Positions 38,018 to 46,176 of a stretch of DNA of 64,000 nt are shown one piece after another. Within the stretch, counting starts at the first letter, position 1. Every line of letters starts with the position of its first letter. This stretch comes from Streptomyces sp. NBC_01232 (GTDB lineage: Bacteria > Actinomycetota > Actinomycetes > Streptomycetales > Streptomycetaceae). The notes below the pieces were generated by a model. The model saw nothing but the letters and a program-made list of their open reading frames with translations. It was not told where the DNA came from and did not search any database. The stretch covers positions 2,484,501-2,548,500 of the forward strand of contig NZ_CP108518.1 of the NCBI RefSeq assembly GCF_035989885.1. The letters run 5' to 3'. Made by a program: the position numbers and the translations under genes.

Positions 38018-38617
38018 GTGTTTGGTAGCCGCTCCTCCAAGGAAGAGAAGGCCGCCGCCACCGACAAGGTGAGCGCCGACCTCTCGCAGCCCCGTGACCC
38101 GCAGGCCCCGAAGGGCCGCCCTACGCCGAAGCGTGCTGTGGCCCAGTCGCAGCGCAAGGCCGTGGTGGCCTCGACCGGCAACCGCAAGGAGGATGCCAAG
38201 CGAGCCCGTGAGCGTCGCCGTACCGAGATGGCCAAGCAGCGCGAGGCGCTGGCCAATGGCGACGAGCGTTATCTGCCCACCCGTGACAAGGGCCCCGTCC
38301 GCCGCTTCGTCCGCGACTACGTGGACTCCCGCTACTCGGTCGCCGAGATGTTCCTGCCCCTGGCAGTGATCATCCTGGTGCTCAGCATGGTGCGGCAGCC
38401 CGCGATCCAGAGCGTCGCGCTGATGCTGTGGCTCGGTGTGATCGCCCTGATCCTCCTCGACTCCATCGGCCTGGTCTTCCGCCTCCGCAAGACCCTCGTC
38501 GAGCGCTTCCCGAACGAGCCCCGCCGCGGCGCCATCGCCTACGGCCTCATGCGCACCCTCCAGATGCGCCGGCTCCGGCTGCCGAAGCCGCAGGTCAAGC
38601 GCGGGGAACGGCCCTGA
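38018..38617 (+). CDS. DUF3043-family membrane protein
   Basis: A 199-residue protein: a long basic, charged N-terminal part (SRSSKEEKAAATDKVSADL, RKEDAKRARERRRTEMAKQ), then RYLPTRDKGPVRRFVRDYVDSRYSVAE, then two membrane helices (MFLPLAVIILVLSMV and LMLWLGVIALILLDSIGLVF). This is the DUF3043 pattern. I chose the GTG at 38018; a TACGCT box at 38004-38009 would start the mRNA almost at this GTG, so it may be leaderless. Function unknown. It overlaps the methyltransferase gene by 4 bp. Confidence 0.85.
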   Translation: MFGSRSSKEEKAAATDKVSADLSQPRDPQAPKGRPTPKRAVAQSQRKAVVASTGNRKEDAKRARERRRTEMAKQREALANGDERYLPTRDKGPVRRFVRDYVDSRYSVAEMFLPLAVIILVLSMVRQPAIQSVALMLWLGVIALILLDSIGLVFRLRKTLVERFPNEPRRGAIAYGLMRTLQMRRLRLPKPQVKRGERP

Positions 38618-39426
38618 GCCGAGCGACGCCCGGCGCGTCGGGGGAAGGCTTCGCGGAAGGCGCCCGGCTCTGGCTCGAAGGCCTGGGCGGGCTGCGCAAC
38701 GCGGTCCGGCAGGAACTCGTGGGCCGTCAGGTCGACGAGCAGATCGCGCAGCGCTTCCCCGTCGGGCAGCGGCTGCGCGTCCTCGACGTCGGCATGGGCC
38801 AGGGCACGCAGGCACTGCGGCTCGCCCGCGCCGGGCACAAGGTGACGGGCTTGGAGCAGGACCCCGGCATGCTGGCCGTCGCCCGTGACGCGCTGGCCGC
38901 GGAACCCGCCGGGATCCGCGACCGGGTCAGCCTCATGGAGGGCGACGGCCGCGAGACCGGCGCCCACTTCCTGCCGGGCAGCTTCGACGTGGTCCTGTGC
39001 CACGGGGTGCTGATGTACGTGCCCGAGCCGGACGCCATGCTGGCCGGGCTCGCCCGGATGCTGGCCCCGGGCGGACTGCTGTCCCTGCTGGTGCGCAACG
39101 GCGACGCGCTCGCCATGCGGCCCGGCCTGGACGGCGACTGGAAGACGGCGCTCGCCGCGTTCGACTCCACCGAGTACACGAACCGGCTGGGCCTGGACGT
39201 CCGCGCGGACCGGCTGTCCGGGCTGACGGCCACCCTGTCGGGGATCGGCGCGCCACTGCAGTCCTGGTACGGCGTACGCGTCTTCACCGACGGCACCGAG
39301 GCGGGCGAGGTCCTGCCGCCCGACGAGGAGCTGGAGCGGCTGCTGGCCGCCGAGGACCGCGCGGGCCGGATCGACCCCTACCGGGGTGTGGCCGCGCTGC
39401 TGCACCTGTGCGGTGTGCGGGGCTGA
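38614..39426 (+). CDS. Class I SAM-dependent methyltransferase, probable CTG start
   Basis: A 270-residue enzyme with the Rossmann SAM-binding motif VLDVGMGQGTQALRLARAG, the acidic residue in VTGLEQDPGML, and LCHGVLMYVPEPDAML after motif II. The sequence family is close to CmoA/UbiE-like small-molecule methyltransferases; the substrate is unknown. The alignment-like start (LSRATPGASGEGFAEGA) needs initiation at CTG 38614: this codon sits in CTGA overlapping the upstream stop, exactly where ATGA or GTGA is found in coupled pairs, with GGGGA 6 nt upstream. The next in-frame GTG, near 38716, would remove about 34 residues ahead of the SAM motif. Confidence 0.85.
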   Translation: MSRATPGASGEGFAEGARLWLEGLGGLRNAVRQELVGRQVDEQIAQRFPVGQRLRVLDVGMGQGTQALRLARAGHKVTGLEQDPGMLAVARDALAAEPAGIRDRVSLMEGDGRETGAHFLPGSFDVVLCHGVLMYVPEPDAMLAGLARMLAPGGLLSLLVRNGDALAMRPGLDGDWKTALAAFDSTEYTNRLGLDVRADRLSGLTATLSGIGAPLQSWYGVRVFTDGTEAGEVLPPDEELERLLAAEDRAGRIDPYRGVAALLHLCGVRG

Positions 39427-39501
39427 CCCGCTGCCCGGACGACGGAGCCGCCGGGTCGCTGCCGACCCGGCGGCCCGGTCGTTCCCGGGCCTACCGAAGC
39501 G

Positions 39502-39714
39502 CTACGCGTCCAGCGCGGCGCGCAGGCTCATCGTGTAGAGCTCGGTCCCGGCGTCGTCGGACAGCTTCACCTGCTCGACGCCCCCTTCCAGCAGGTCCTT
39601 CCAGTACTCGCCGACCCAGGACTCCGCGTCGCCCTGCGTGGTGAACTCCTCCGGCACCACCGACGGGCTCGTCTCGGTACCGTCGGCCGTCTCGAACCGC
39701 CACGTCCACGCCAT
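39502..39714 (-). CDS. Small conserved hypothetical protein
   Basis: A 70-residue acidic protein starting MAWTWRFETADGTE, with GGAGG 6 nt before the ATG at 39714. The segment FTTQGDAESWVGEYWKDLLE followed by VEQVKLSDDAGTELYTMSL suggests a small alpha/beta fold. Homologues of this form are common single-domain proteins in Streptomyces, as far as I recall, without assigned function. It converges with the methyltransferase gene and diverges from cobU. Confidence 0.72.
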   Translation of the reverse strand: MAWTWRFETADGTETSPSVVPEEFTTQGDAESWVGEYWKDLLEGGVEQVKLSDDAGTELYTMSLRAALDA

Positions 39715-39807
39715 GTCCGCCTCCGTTGCTCGCACGCTTCGTGTCCTGAGTCTGCCCGCAGAGTAACCGGGCGCGCAGCAGTCTCGGCGACGCGGGAGGA
39801 TCATCCT

Positions 39808-41013
39808 GTGGAACTCACTCTGCTCGGCACCGGAACTCCCGAGGGCCTGCCCCGCCCCGGCTGCCCCTGCGCGGCCTGTGCGGTCTCCGTCGGCTCGCGC
39901 TCACGCGCCGCCACGGCCCTCCTCGTCGACGGGGCGCTGCTGCTGGACCTGACCCCCGGGGCGGTGCTGGCCGGTGCCCGGGCCGGGCATTCGCTGGCCG
40001 GTGTGCGGCAGGTGCTGCTGACCCACCCGCACGACGGGCCCGCGGTCGAGCTGCCGCCCGGGTTGCCGGCCGCCGGGCGGGTGCCGGACGGGCGGGAGCT
40101 CGCGGTGATCTCCGGGCACCGGGTGCGGGCCGTACCGATGGACGCGCCGGGCACCGGGTACGAGGTGACCGGCCCGGACGGCAGCAGGCTGCTGTACCTG
40201 CCCCCCGGCGGGGCCCCGGCCGGGGCCGCCGACCGGGCCGGGGGGCGCCCGTACGACATGGTCCTCGCCGATGTGCTGGGCCGGCCCGAGGCGCTGGCGC
40301 GGCTGCGGGCGAGCGGCGCCGTCGGCCCGGCCACGGACGTGATCGCCGTCCATCTGGACCACGACACCCCGCCGGGCCGGGAGCTGGACCGCCGGTGCGC
40401 GGCGGCCGGGGCCCGGGCGGTGCCGGACGGGACGACCGTGATCGTCGGCGACTACCGCGCGGTGCCGGACCTGCCGCGCCGGACCCTGGTGCTGGGCGGT
40501 GCCCGCTCCGGCAAGTCGGTGGAGGCGGAGCGGCGGCTGGAGTCCTTCCCCGAGGTGGTCTACGTGGCCACCGGCGGCACCCGCGACGGGGACGCGGAAT
40601 GGGCGCAGCGCGTCGGCCTGCACCGGGAGCGCCGGCCCGGGGGCTGGCGGACGGTGGAGACGTGCGACCTGGTCCCGCTGCTGGCCGCCGAGGGTCCGCC
40701 GCTGTTGATCGACTGCCTGGCGCTGTGGCTGACGGACGCGATGGACGAGGCCGGGGCCTGGGACGACTCCGTGTGGGCGGGCGGCGGGCAGCACCGGCTC
40801 GGCAGGCGGACGGCCGAGCTGGCGGCGGCCGTGCGCGCAACGCGCCGTCCGGTGGTGCTGGTCAGCAACGAGGTCGGCTCGGGGGTCGTCCCTGCGACCG
40901 CCTCGGGCCGCCGCTTCCGCGACGAGCTGGGCCGGCTGAACGCGACGGTCGCGCGCGAGTGCGAGCAGGTGCTCCTCGTCGTCGCGGGCCTGGTGTCCGT
41001 ACTCAAGGAGTAG
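39808..41013 (+). CDS. cobU: Adenosylcobinamide kinase/guanylyltransferase with N-terminal MBL-like domain
   Basis: A 401-residue fusion. Residues 228-401 are CobU: P-loop GGARSGKS (G230-S237), the YVATGGTRDGD segment, DCLALWLTD and VSNEVGSGVVP. This enzyme phosphorylates adenosylcobinamide and transfers GMP to it in B12 assembly. Residues 1-220 resemble a PhnP/RNase Z-type metallo-beta-lactamase fold (ELTLLGTGTPEGLPRPGCPCAAC), but the THxHxDH metal site is degraded to THPHDGPA. It is therefore likely non-catalytic or altered. It starts at a GTG with GGGAGGA upstream and precedes cobT by 152 bp. Confidence 0.92.
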   Translation: MELTLLGTGTPEGLPRPGCPCAACAVSVGSRSRAATALLVDGALLLDLTPGAVLAGARAGHSLAGVRQVLLTHPHDGPAVELPPGLPAAGRVPDGRELAVISGHRVRAVPMDAPGTGYEVTGPDGSRLLYLPPGGAPAGAADRAGGRPYDMVLADVLGRPEALARLRASGAVGPATDVIAVHLDHDTPPGRELDRRCAAAGARAVPDGTTVIVGDYRAVPDLPRRTLVLGGARSGKSVEAERRLESFPEVVYVATGGTRDGDAEWAQRVGLHRERRPGGWRTVETCDLVPLLAAEGPPLLIDCLALWLTDAMDEAGAWDDSVWAGGGQHRLGRRTAELAAAVRATRRPVVLVSNEVGSGVVPATASGRRFRDELGRLNATVARECEQVLLVVAGLVSVLKE

Positions 41014-41165
41014 CCCGGCCACGCCCGGCGACGAGGAGCTGACGGCCCGTCTTCCGGTGGCCGCCGCGCTCGCCTTGCGGGGGTCCGTACCGGTGCTCCG
41101 CGACCGGGCCGGAACCCTGCGCCCAAGGCCTGAGGGAGGGCCTCACCGGCTGTACTCTCTGGCAG

Positions 41166-42230
41166 ATGAGCACGCTGAATCTCGACGACTTCTCCGATCT
41201 GATCGAGCGCCCCGACGGGGGCGTCCGGCGTGATGCCGAGGAACGCCGTGAGCGCCTCGCCGTCCCGCCCGGCGCGCTGGGCCGGCTCGACGAACTCGCC
41301 GAGTGGCTCGCCGCCGCGCAGGGTCGGGTTCCGGTCAAACCGATCGAGCGCCCCCGCGTGGTGCTGTTCGCCGCCGACCACGGGATCGCCGCCGAGGGCG
41401 TCTCCGCCCGGGCCGCGTCCACCGGCCACGAACTGGTGCGTGCCGTGCTCGACGGGACCAGCCCCGTGGCCATCCTCGCCGGCCGGCTCGGCGTCACCAT
41501 ACGGATCGTCGACGCCGGGCTCGACTGCGAACCCGGGCTGCTCCCCGCGGACGTGTCCGCGCACCGCGTCCGGCGCGGCAGCGGCCGGATCGACGTGGAG
41601 GACGCGCTGACGGCCGAGGAGGCCGAGGCCGCGGTGCGGCTCGGGATGCGCATCGCCGACGAGGAGGCGGACTCCGGAACGGACCTGGTCGTCCTCGGTG
41701 ACCTCAGCGTCGGCGGGACGACCGTCGCCGCGACCCTCGTCGCCGCCCTGTGCGGAACCGACGCCTCGGTGGTCACCGGCCGCGGCGGAGTGCCGATCGA
41801 CGACCTGGCCTGGATGCGCAAGTGCGCGGCGATCCGCGACGCGCTGCGCCGGGCCCGCCCGGTCCTGGGCGACCAGGTGGCGCTGCTGGCCGCGGTCGGC
41901 GGCGCGGACGTCGCCGCCATCACCGGATTCCTCCTCCAGTGCGCGGTGCGCCGTACTCCGGTCATCCTCGACGGTGTGGTTTCGGCCGCGTGCGGACTGG
42001 TGGCGCAGCGGGCGGCGTTCCGGGCTCCCGACTGGTGGCTGGCCGGTCAGGCCAGCGGCGAGCCGGGTCAGGCCAAGGCACTTGACCGAATGGCGCTCAA
42101 CCCCGTGCTCGATCACGGCGTCACAGTAGGTGAAGGTACCGGGGCACTGCTGGCTCTCCCCCTCGTCCAGGCGGCCGCCGCACTCGCGGCGGAACTCCCG
42201 GAGCGGGCGGCGGAGGAGCCGACGGAATGA
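41166..42230 (+). CDS. cobT: Nicotinate-nucleotide-dimethylbenzimidazole phosphoribosyltransferase
   Basis: A 354-residue enzyme making alpha-ribazole phosphate for the lower ligand of B12. The start LNLDDFSDLIERPD is followed by PPGALGRLDELAEWLA and VLFAADHGIAAEGVSA. Later come DLVVLGDLSVGGTTVAATL and the C-terminal catalytic loop HGVTVGEGTGALLALPL with the conserved glutamate. Length is typical. It completes, with cobU and cobS, the nucleotide-loop part of the pathway present in this window. Confidence 0.95.
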   Translation: MSTLNLDDFSDLIERPDGGVRRDAEERRERLAVPPGALGRLDELAEWLAAAQGRVPVKPIERPRVVLFAADHGIAAEGVSARAASTGHELVRAVLDGTSPVAILAGRLGVTIRIVDAGLDCEPGLLPADVSAHRVRRGSGRIDVEDALTAEEAEAAVRLGMRIADEEADSGTDLVVLGDLSVGGTTVAATLVAALCGTDASVVTGRGGVPIDDLAWMRKCAAIRDALRRARPVLGDQVALLAAVGGADVAAITGFLLQCAVRRTPVILDGVVSAACGLVAQRAAFRAPDWWLAGQASGEPGQAKALDRMALNPVLDHGVTVGEGTGALLALPLVQAAAALAAELPERAAEEPTE

Positions 42231-42299
42231 GCCGCCGGGGCCCCCGGTCCTGACCAGACCGTGGCCCCCGACCGCGCAATCACGGACAGCTGCGCCCCA

Positions 42300-42331
42300 T
42301 ATGATCGCTTTTTATGGGAGAGGTCCGTTTG
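42300..42331 (+). promoter_or_regulatory. -10 box and alternative TTG start for the MprF-like gene
   Basis: TATGAT (42300-42305) would start transcription around 42312. The GGGAGAGG at 42317-42324 then sits correctly for a TTG at 42329, while the ATG at 42314 has no site. A good -35 box is not seen. Confidence 0.4.
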
Positions 42332-44179
42332 ACCAGCGCAGAGACCGACCGCACCGCCTCACCGGCGACCGGTCCGTCAGCCGGCAGGAAAGAGACCGGC
42401 GGCGACCCCGCCGGCAGGGCGGCGGGTGGCGGCCGGGAGACCGGCCGGGGGAGCACCCGCTCACGGCGCGGCGCCGCGTTCGCGGTGTGGTACCTGCGCG
42501 CCGTCACCTTCCTCAACTTCCTCAGCGCGGTGTGGGTTTCGCTCGGGCAGGACGTGCGGCGCCACAACACCGAGGACTTCTACACCCCGTACATGCTCAC
42601 CGCGGGCTTCGCCTCCGGGCTGTTCACACTGCTGCTCGCCGTCACCCTCGGCCGCCGCAAGCGGGCCTCCTGGATCCTCAGCCTCGTCCTGAGCGGCCTC
42701 CTGGCCCTGCTGCTCGCCTACGCGCTCTCCACGCACGAGGAGATCCGCCAGCACCCGCAGAACTGGGTCTCCCTGGCCCTGACCGCCGCCTTCACCGGCG
42801 CCCTGCTGCTGGGCCGTCACGAGTTCTACGCCAGGGGCGACCGCTCCAACCCGGCGCTCGCCACCGCCGTGGCCGCCGTCGGCCTGCTGGTCACCTCGCT
42901 GGTCGCGGCCCTGCTCGTCGGCGCCACCAACACCTCCGCGCTCAGCTCCGAGGCCTCCTTCCCGGAACGCTGGAAGTACGGCGTGATGCGGCTGATCACC
43001 CTGGCCCCCGACGACCGGGCCTCCGAGGCGATCGCCCCGCCCGGCTGGGTGGACGTCTCCATCAACGTCATGTCGATGCTGCTGCTGCTCGCCGTGCTGT
43101 TCGCCGCCTTCCGCTCGCGCCGCGCCGTCGACCCGATCAGCGAGGAGGACGAGGAGCGGCTTCGGGCACTGCTCGCCAGGCAGGGCGACCGCGACTCGCT
43201 CGGCTACTTCGCACTGCGCCGCGAGAAGTCCGTCATCTGGTCCCCCACCGGCAAGGCCGCCGTCACCTACCGCGTCGTCGGCGGGGTCTCGCTGGCCTCC
43301 GGCGACCCCATCGGCGACCCCGAGGCCTGGCCCGGCGCCATCGACCCGTGGCTGGCCGAGGCCCGCGAGCACGGCTGGGTGCCGGCCGTGATGGGCGCGA
43401 GCGAGGAGGCCGGGCAGATCTACGCCCGGCACGGCCTGGACGCCCTCGAACTCGGTGACGAGGCGATCGTCGAGACCGCCGAGTTCACCCTGGAGGGCCG
43501 CGCCATGCGGACCGTCCGGCAGGCCTTCAACCGCGTCAAGCGGGCCGGGTACACCGTCCGCATCCGCCGCCACGCCGACATTCCGGCCGACGAGATGGCC
43601 GAGCTGGTGCGCCGGGCCGACGACTGGCGCGACGGCGCCACCGAGCGCGGGTTCTCCATGGCGCTGGGCCGGCTGGGTGATCCCTCCGACGGCCAGTGCG
43701 TGATGCTGGAGTGCACCGACGGCAACGGCGATCTGCGGGCCGTGCTGTCCTTCGTACCGTGGGGCCCCAAGGGCCTTTCGCTGGACCTGATGCGCCGTGA
43801 CCGGGACTCCGAGAACGGCCTGATGGAGTTCATGGTCATCGAACTCCTGGAACGCTCCAAGGAGATCGGGGTGACCCAGGTCTCCCTCAACTTCGCGATG
43901 TTCCGGTCCGTCTTCGAGCGCGGGTCCCGGCTCGGCGCCGGTCCGGTGCTGCGGATGTGGCGCTCGCTGCTCAGCTTCTTCTCCCGCTGGTGGCAGATCG
44001 AGTCCCTCTACCGGGCCAACGCCAAATACCGGCCGATCTGGGAACCGCGGTTCATGCTCTTCGAGAAGAGTTCGGACCTGCTGCGGATCGGTGTCGCGGC
44101 CGGCCGGGCCGAGGGCTTCCTGGAGGCCCCCGGCCTTCCGAAGTGGCTGCACCGCAGACACCTGGAGACCCGCCGTTGA
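42314..44179 (+). CDS. MprF-like phosphatidylglycerol aminoacyltransferase (DUF2156)
   Basis: A 621-residue membrane enzyme. The first 270 residues hold about six hydrophobic helices (for example FLNFLSAVWVSLGQDV, LLLAVTLGRRKRASWILSLVL, VSINVMSMLLLLAVLFAAF), fewer than classical MprF. The C-terminal 330 residues are the LPG-synthetase domain: SPTGKAAVTYRVVGGVSLASGDPIG, AREHGWVPAVMGAS, and LNFAMFRSVFERGSRLG. It should transfer an amino acid from aminoacyl-tRNA to phosphatidylglycerol, lowering surface negative charge and aiding resistance to cationic peptides. Start is either ATG 42314 or TTG 42329; the latter has the better ribosome site. It overlaps the next gene by 4 bp. Confidence 0.88.
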   Translation: MGEVRLTSAETDRTASPATGPSAGRKETGGDPAGRAAGGGRETGRGSTRSRRGAAFAVWYLRAVTFLNFLSAVWVSLGQDVRRHNTEDFYTPYMLTAGFASGLFTLLLAVTLGRRKRASWILSLVLSGLLALLLAYALSTHEEIRQHPQNWVSLALTAAFTGALLLGRHEFYARGDRSNPALATAVAAVGLLVTSLVAALLVGATNTSALSSEASFPERWKYGVMRLITLAPDDRASEAIAPPGWVDVSINVMSMLLLLAVLFAAFRSRRAVDPISEEDEERLRALLARQGDRDSLGYFALRREKSVIWSPTGKAAVTYRVVGGVSLASGDPIGDPEAWPGAIDPWLAEAREHGWVPAVMGASEEAGQIYARHGLDALELGDEAIVETAEFTLEGRAMRTVRQAFNRVKRAGYTVRIRRHADIPADEMAELVRRADDWRDGATERGFSMALGRLGDPSDGQCVMLECTDGNGDLRAVLSFVPWGPKGLSLDLMRRDRDSENGLMEFMVIELLERSKEIGVTQVSLNFAMFRSVFERGSRLGAGPVLRMWRSLLSFFSRWWQIESLYRANAKYRPIWEPRFMLFEKSSDLLRIGVAAGRAEGFLEAPGLPKWLHRRHLETRR

Positions 44180-44877
44180 CAGCGTGGAACGCCTCCTCAC
44201 TCCGGCGGATCGCCCGCCGTGAGTGGGGACCCATGTTCTGGACCGTCCGGGACGCGCTCGTCCGCGACAAGTGGCGGGCGATCCCGATGACCGTCGGCGC
44301 GGTCTGCCTCACCTCGGTCTTCCAGATCGTGCAGAACACCTCCTGGGGCTTCCAGCCGGTCCAGGACCTCGGCTCGGTCAAGGCCGTCGACCCCTTCTGG
44401 CTGGCTCTCCTGCGCACCCCCCTGTCCCTGTTCGTCCCGGCCCTGGACCTGCCGGTGTGGGGGGCGCTCGCGCAGATCCTGCTCGTCTTCGGCATCGCCG
44501 AGATCTGCATCGGCTGGTGGCGCACATTGCTGGTCGGCTACGTCGCCACGCTCGCCGGGACCACGTTCGCGCGGATCGGGCTCGCGCTGGGACCCGACCA
44601 TCCCCTCGGCCTGCCGGTGTCCGACCGGATCGTCAACGACACCGGGCCCTCGGCGGCGGTGGTCGGGCTCGCCATCTACGTCTGCTGGCGCTACCGGGCG
44701 TACCCGACCGCCGCCCTGGTGGTCCTGGCGATGATCGTCGAGGTGCTGATCAAGGACAATCTGGCGGGCAAGGAGCACCTCGCGGCCATCGCCGCGGTCA
44801 TGGCGGTGTGCGTGGTGCGGGCGCAGTGGGGTGGCCGCGTGCGCTCCCGCGTGACGGTGGGGCACCAGCCGCCGTAG
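44176..44877 (+). CDS. Rhomboid-like membrane protein
   Basis: A 233-residue protein with about six helices. TTGA at 44176-44179 joins its TTG start to the stop of the MprF-like gene, with GGAGA 8 nt upstream. NDTGPSAAVVGLAIYV carries a serine in a GPS setting, and KEHLAAIAAVM a histidine in the last helix, so a rhomboid-like Ser-His dyad is conceivable, though the standard GxSG motif is changed. I call it rhomboid-like rather than a proven protease. Coupling with a lipid-modifying enzyme suggests a shared membrane role. Confidence 0.75.
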   Translation: MTAWNASSLRRIARREWGPMFWTVRDALVRDKWRAIPMTVGAVCLTSVFQIVQNTSWGFQPVQDLGSVKAVDPFWLALLRTPLSLFVPALDLPVWGALAQILLVFGIAEICIGWWRTLLVGYVATLAGTTFARIGLALGPDHPLGLPVSDRIVNDTGPSAAVVGLAIYVCWRYRAYPTAALVVLAMIVEVLIKDNLAGKEHLAAIAAVMAVCVVRAQWGGRVRSRVTVGHQPP

Positions 44878-44911
44878 GGGACGCCGCCGGATCAGGCCGT
44901 ACCGTATCCGG

Positions 44912-46132
44912 GTGACGACAGACCTCGGGCGGTTCGCCCCCACCCGGCAGTGGATGCGGGCCCATCCGCTCGCCACCGATGCCGTGCTGGCGTTCGGGGC
45001 GTTCGTGGCCATGGTCGTCGGCTCCTTCGCCGATCCGCACGGGCCCCACGGGCCCACCTTCGGGACCCGCACCCCCGAACCCTTCTCACTGCTGCTGATG
45101 CTGCTCGGCGCGGCCGCCCTGGTGTTCCGGCGCCGGCAGCCGCGCACCGTGCTCGCCGTGACCTGCGGACTGTCCCTTCTGGAGCTGACCACCGGGGAGC
45201 CCCGGGCGCCCGTCGCCATGTGCACGGTGATCGCCCTGTACACGGTGGCCGCCCACACCGACCGGCCGACGACCTGGCGGATCGGGCTGCTCACCATGGC
45301 GGGGCTGACGGGCGTGGCCATGCTCGCCGGGCCGCTGCCCTGGTACGCGCAGGAGAACCTCGGGATCTTCGCCTGGACCGGGATGGCCGCGGCCGCCGGG
45401 GACGCCGTGCGCAGCCGGCGGGCCTTCGTCGACGCCATCCGGGAACGGGCCGAGCGCGCCGAGCGGACCCGGGACGAGGAGGCCAGGCGGCGGGTCGCCG
45501 AGGAGCGGCTGCGGATCGCCCGGGACCTGCACGACGTGGTCGCCCATCACATCGCCCTGGTCAACGTGCAGGCGGGAGTCGCCGCGCACGTCATGGACAA
45601 GCGCCCGGACCAGGCGAAGGAGGCGCTGGCGCACGTACGGGACGCCAGCCGGTCGGCGCTGAACGAACTGCGGGCCACGGTCGGGCTGCTGCGGCAGTCC
45701 GGCGACCCGGAGGCGCCGACGGAGCCCGCGCCGGGGCTCGGTGTCCTGGGCGAGCTGGTGGACACCTTCCGGCACGCCGGGCTACCGGTGGAGGTCATCG
45801 TCCAGGTGGACGGGGAGCCGGGACCGCTGCCGGCGGCCGTGGACCTGGCTGCGTACCGGGTGATCCAGGAGGCGCTGACCAACGTACGCAAGCACGCGGG
45901 CCCGGGGGCGAAGGCCGAGGTCAGCGTGGTCCGGGTCGGGCCCTCGGTGGAGGTGACGGTCCTGGACGACGGCGGCCAGGCGGCCGACGGGGCGGCGGAG
46001 CCTGCCGATCCGGGGGGCGGGCACGGTCTCCTCGGCATGCGCGAACGCACGGGCGCCCTGGGCGGCTCCTGCTTCGCGGGCCCCCGCTACGGCGGCGGCT
46101 ACCGCGTCCACGCCATCCTCCCCCTGGCCTAG
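44912..46132 (+). CDS. Sensor histidine kinase (HisKA_3 type), no adjacent regulator
   Basis: A 406-residue kinase of the NarX/DesK-like class that pairs with NarL-type regulators. The N-terminal part has about four to five helices (residues 15-160) and no large sensor domain. The dimerisation helix contains phospho-acceptor H207 in RDLHDVVAHHI, and the ATP-binding domain has AYRVIQEALTNVRKHA, VLDDGG and GHGLLGMRERTGALGGS. It starts with GTG; TACCGT about 7 nt ahead could make it leaderless. Downstream is an unrelated convergent gene. Confidence 0.92.
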   Translation: MTTDLGRFAPTRQWMRAHPLATDAVLAFGAFVAMVVGSFADPHGPHGPTFGTRTPEPFSLLLMLLGAAALVFRRRQPRTVLAVTCGLSLLELTTGEPRAPVAMCTVIALYTVAAHTDRPTTWRIGLLTMAGLTGVAMLAGPLPWYAQENLGIFAWTGMAAAAGDAVRSRRAFVDAIRERAERAERTRDEEARRRVAEERLRIARDLHDVVAHHIALVNVQAGVAAHVMDKRPDQAKEALAHVRDASRSALNELRATVGLLRQSGDPEAPTEPAPGLGVLGELVDTFRHAGLPVEVIVQVDGEPGPLPAAVDLAAYRVIQEALTNVRKHAGPGAKAEVSVVRVGPSVEVTVLDDGGQAADGAAEPADPGGGHGLLGMRERTGALGGSCFAGPRYGGGYRVHAILPLA

Positions 46133-46176
46133 CCACCGTCATGTTTCACCCCCGGCGGGGCTCAGAGGCGGCCGGG

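Noticed and set aside
41014..41165. Remnant gene between cobU and cobT
   Set aside because: No frame there gives a recognisable product; the 152 bp look like ordinary spacer.
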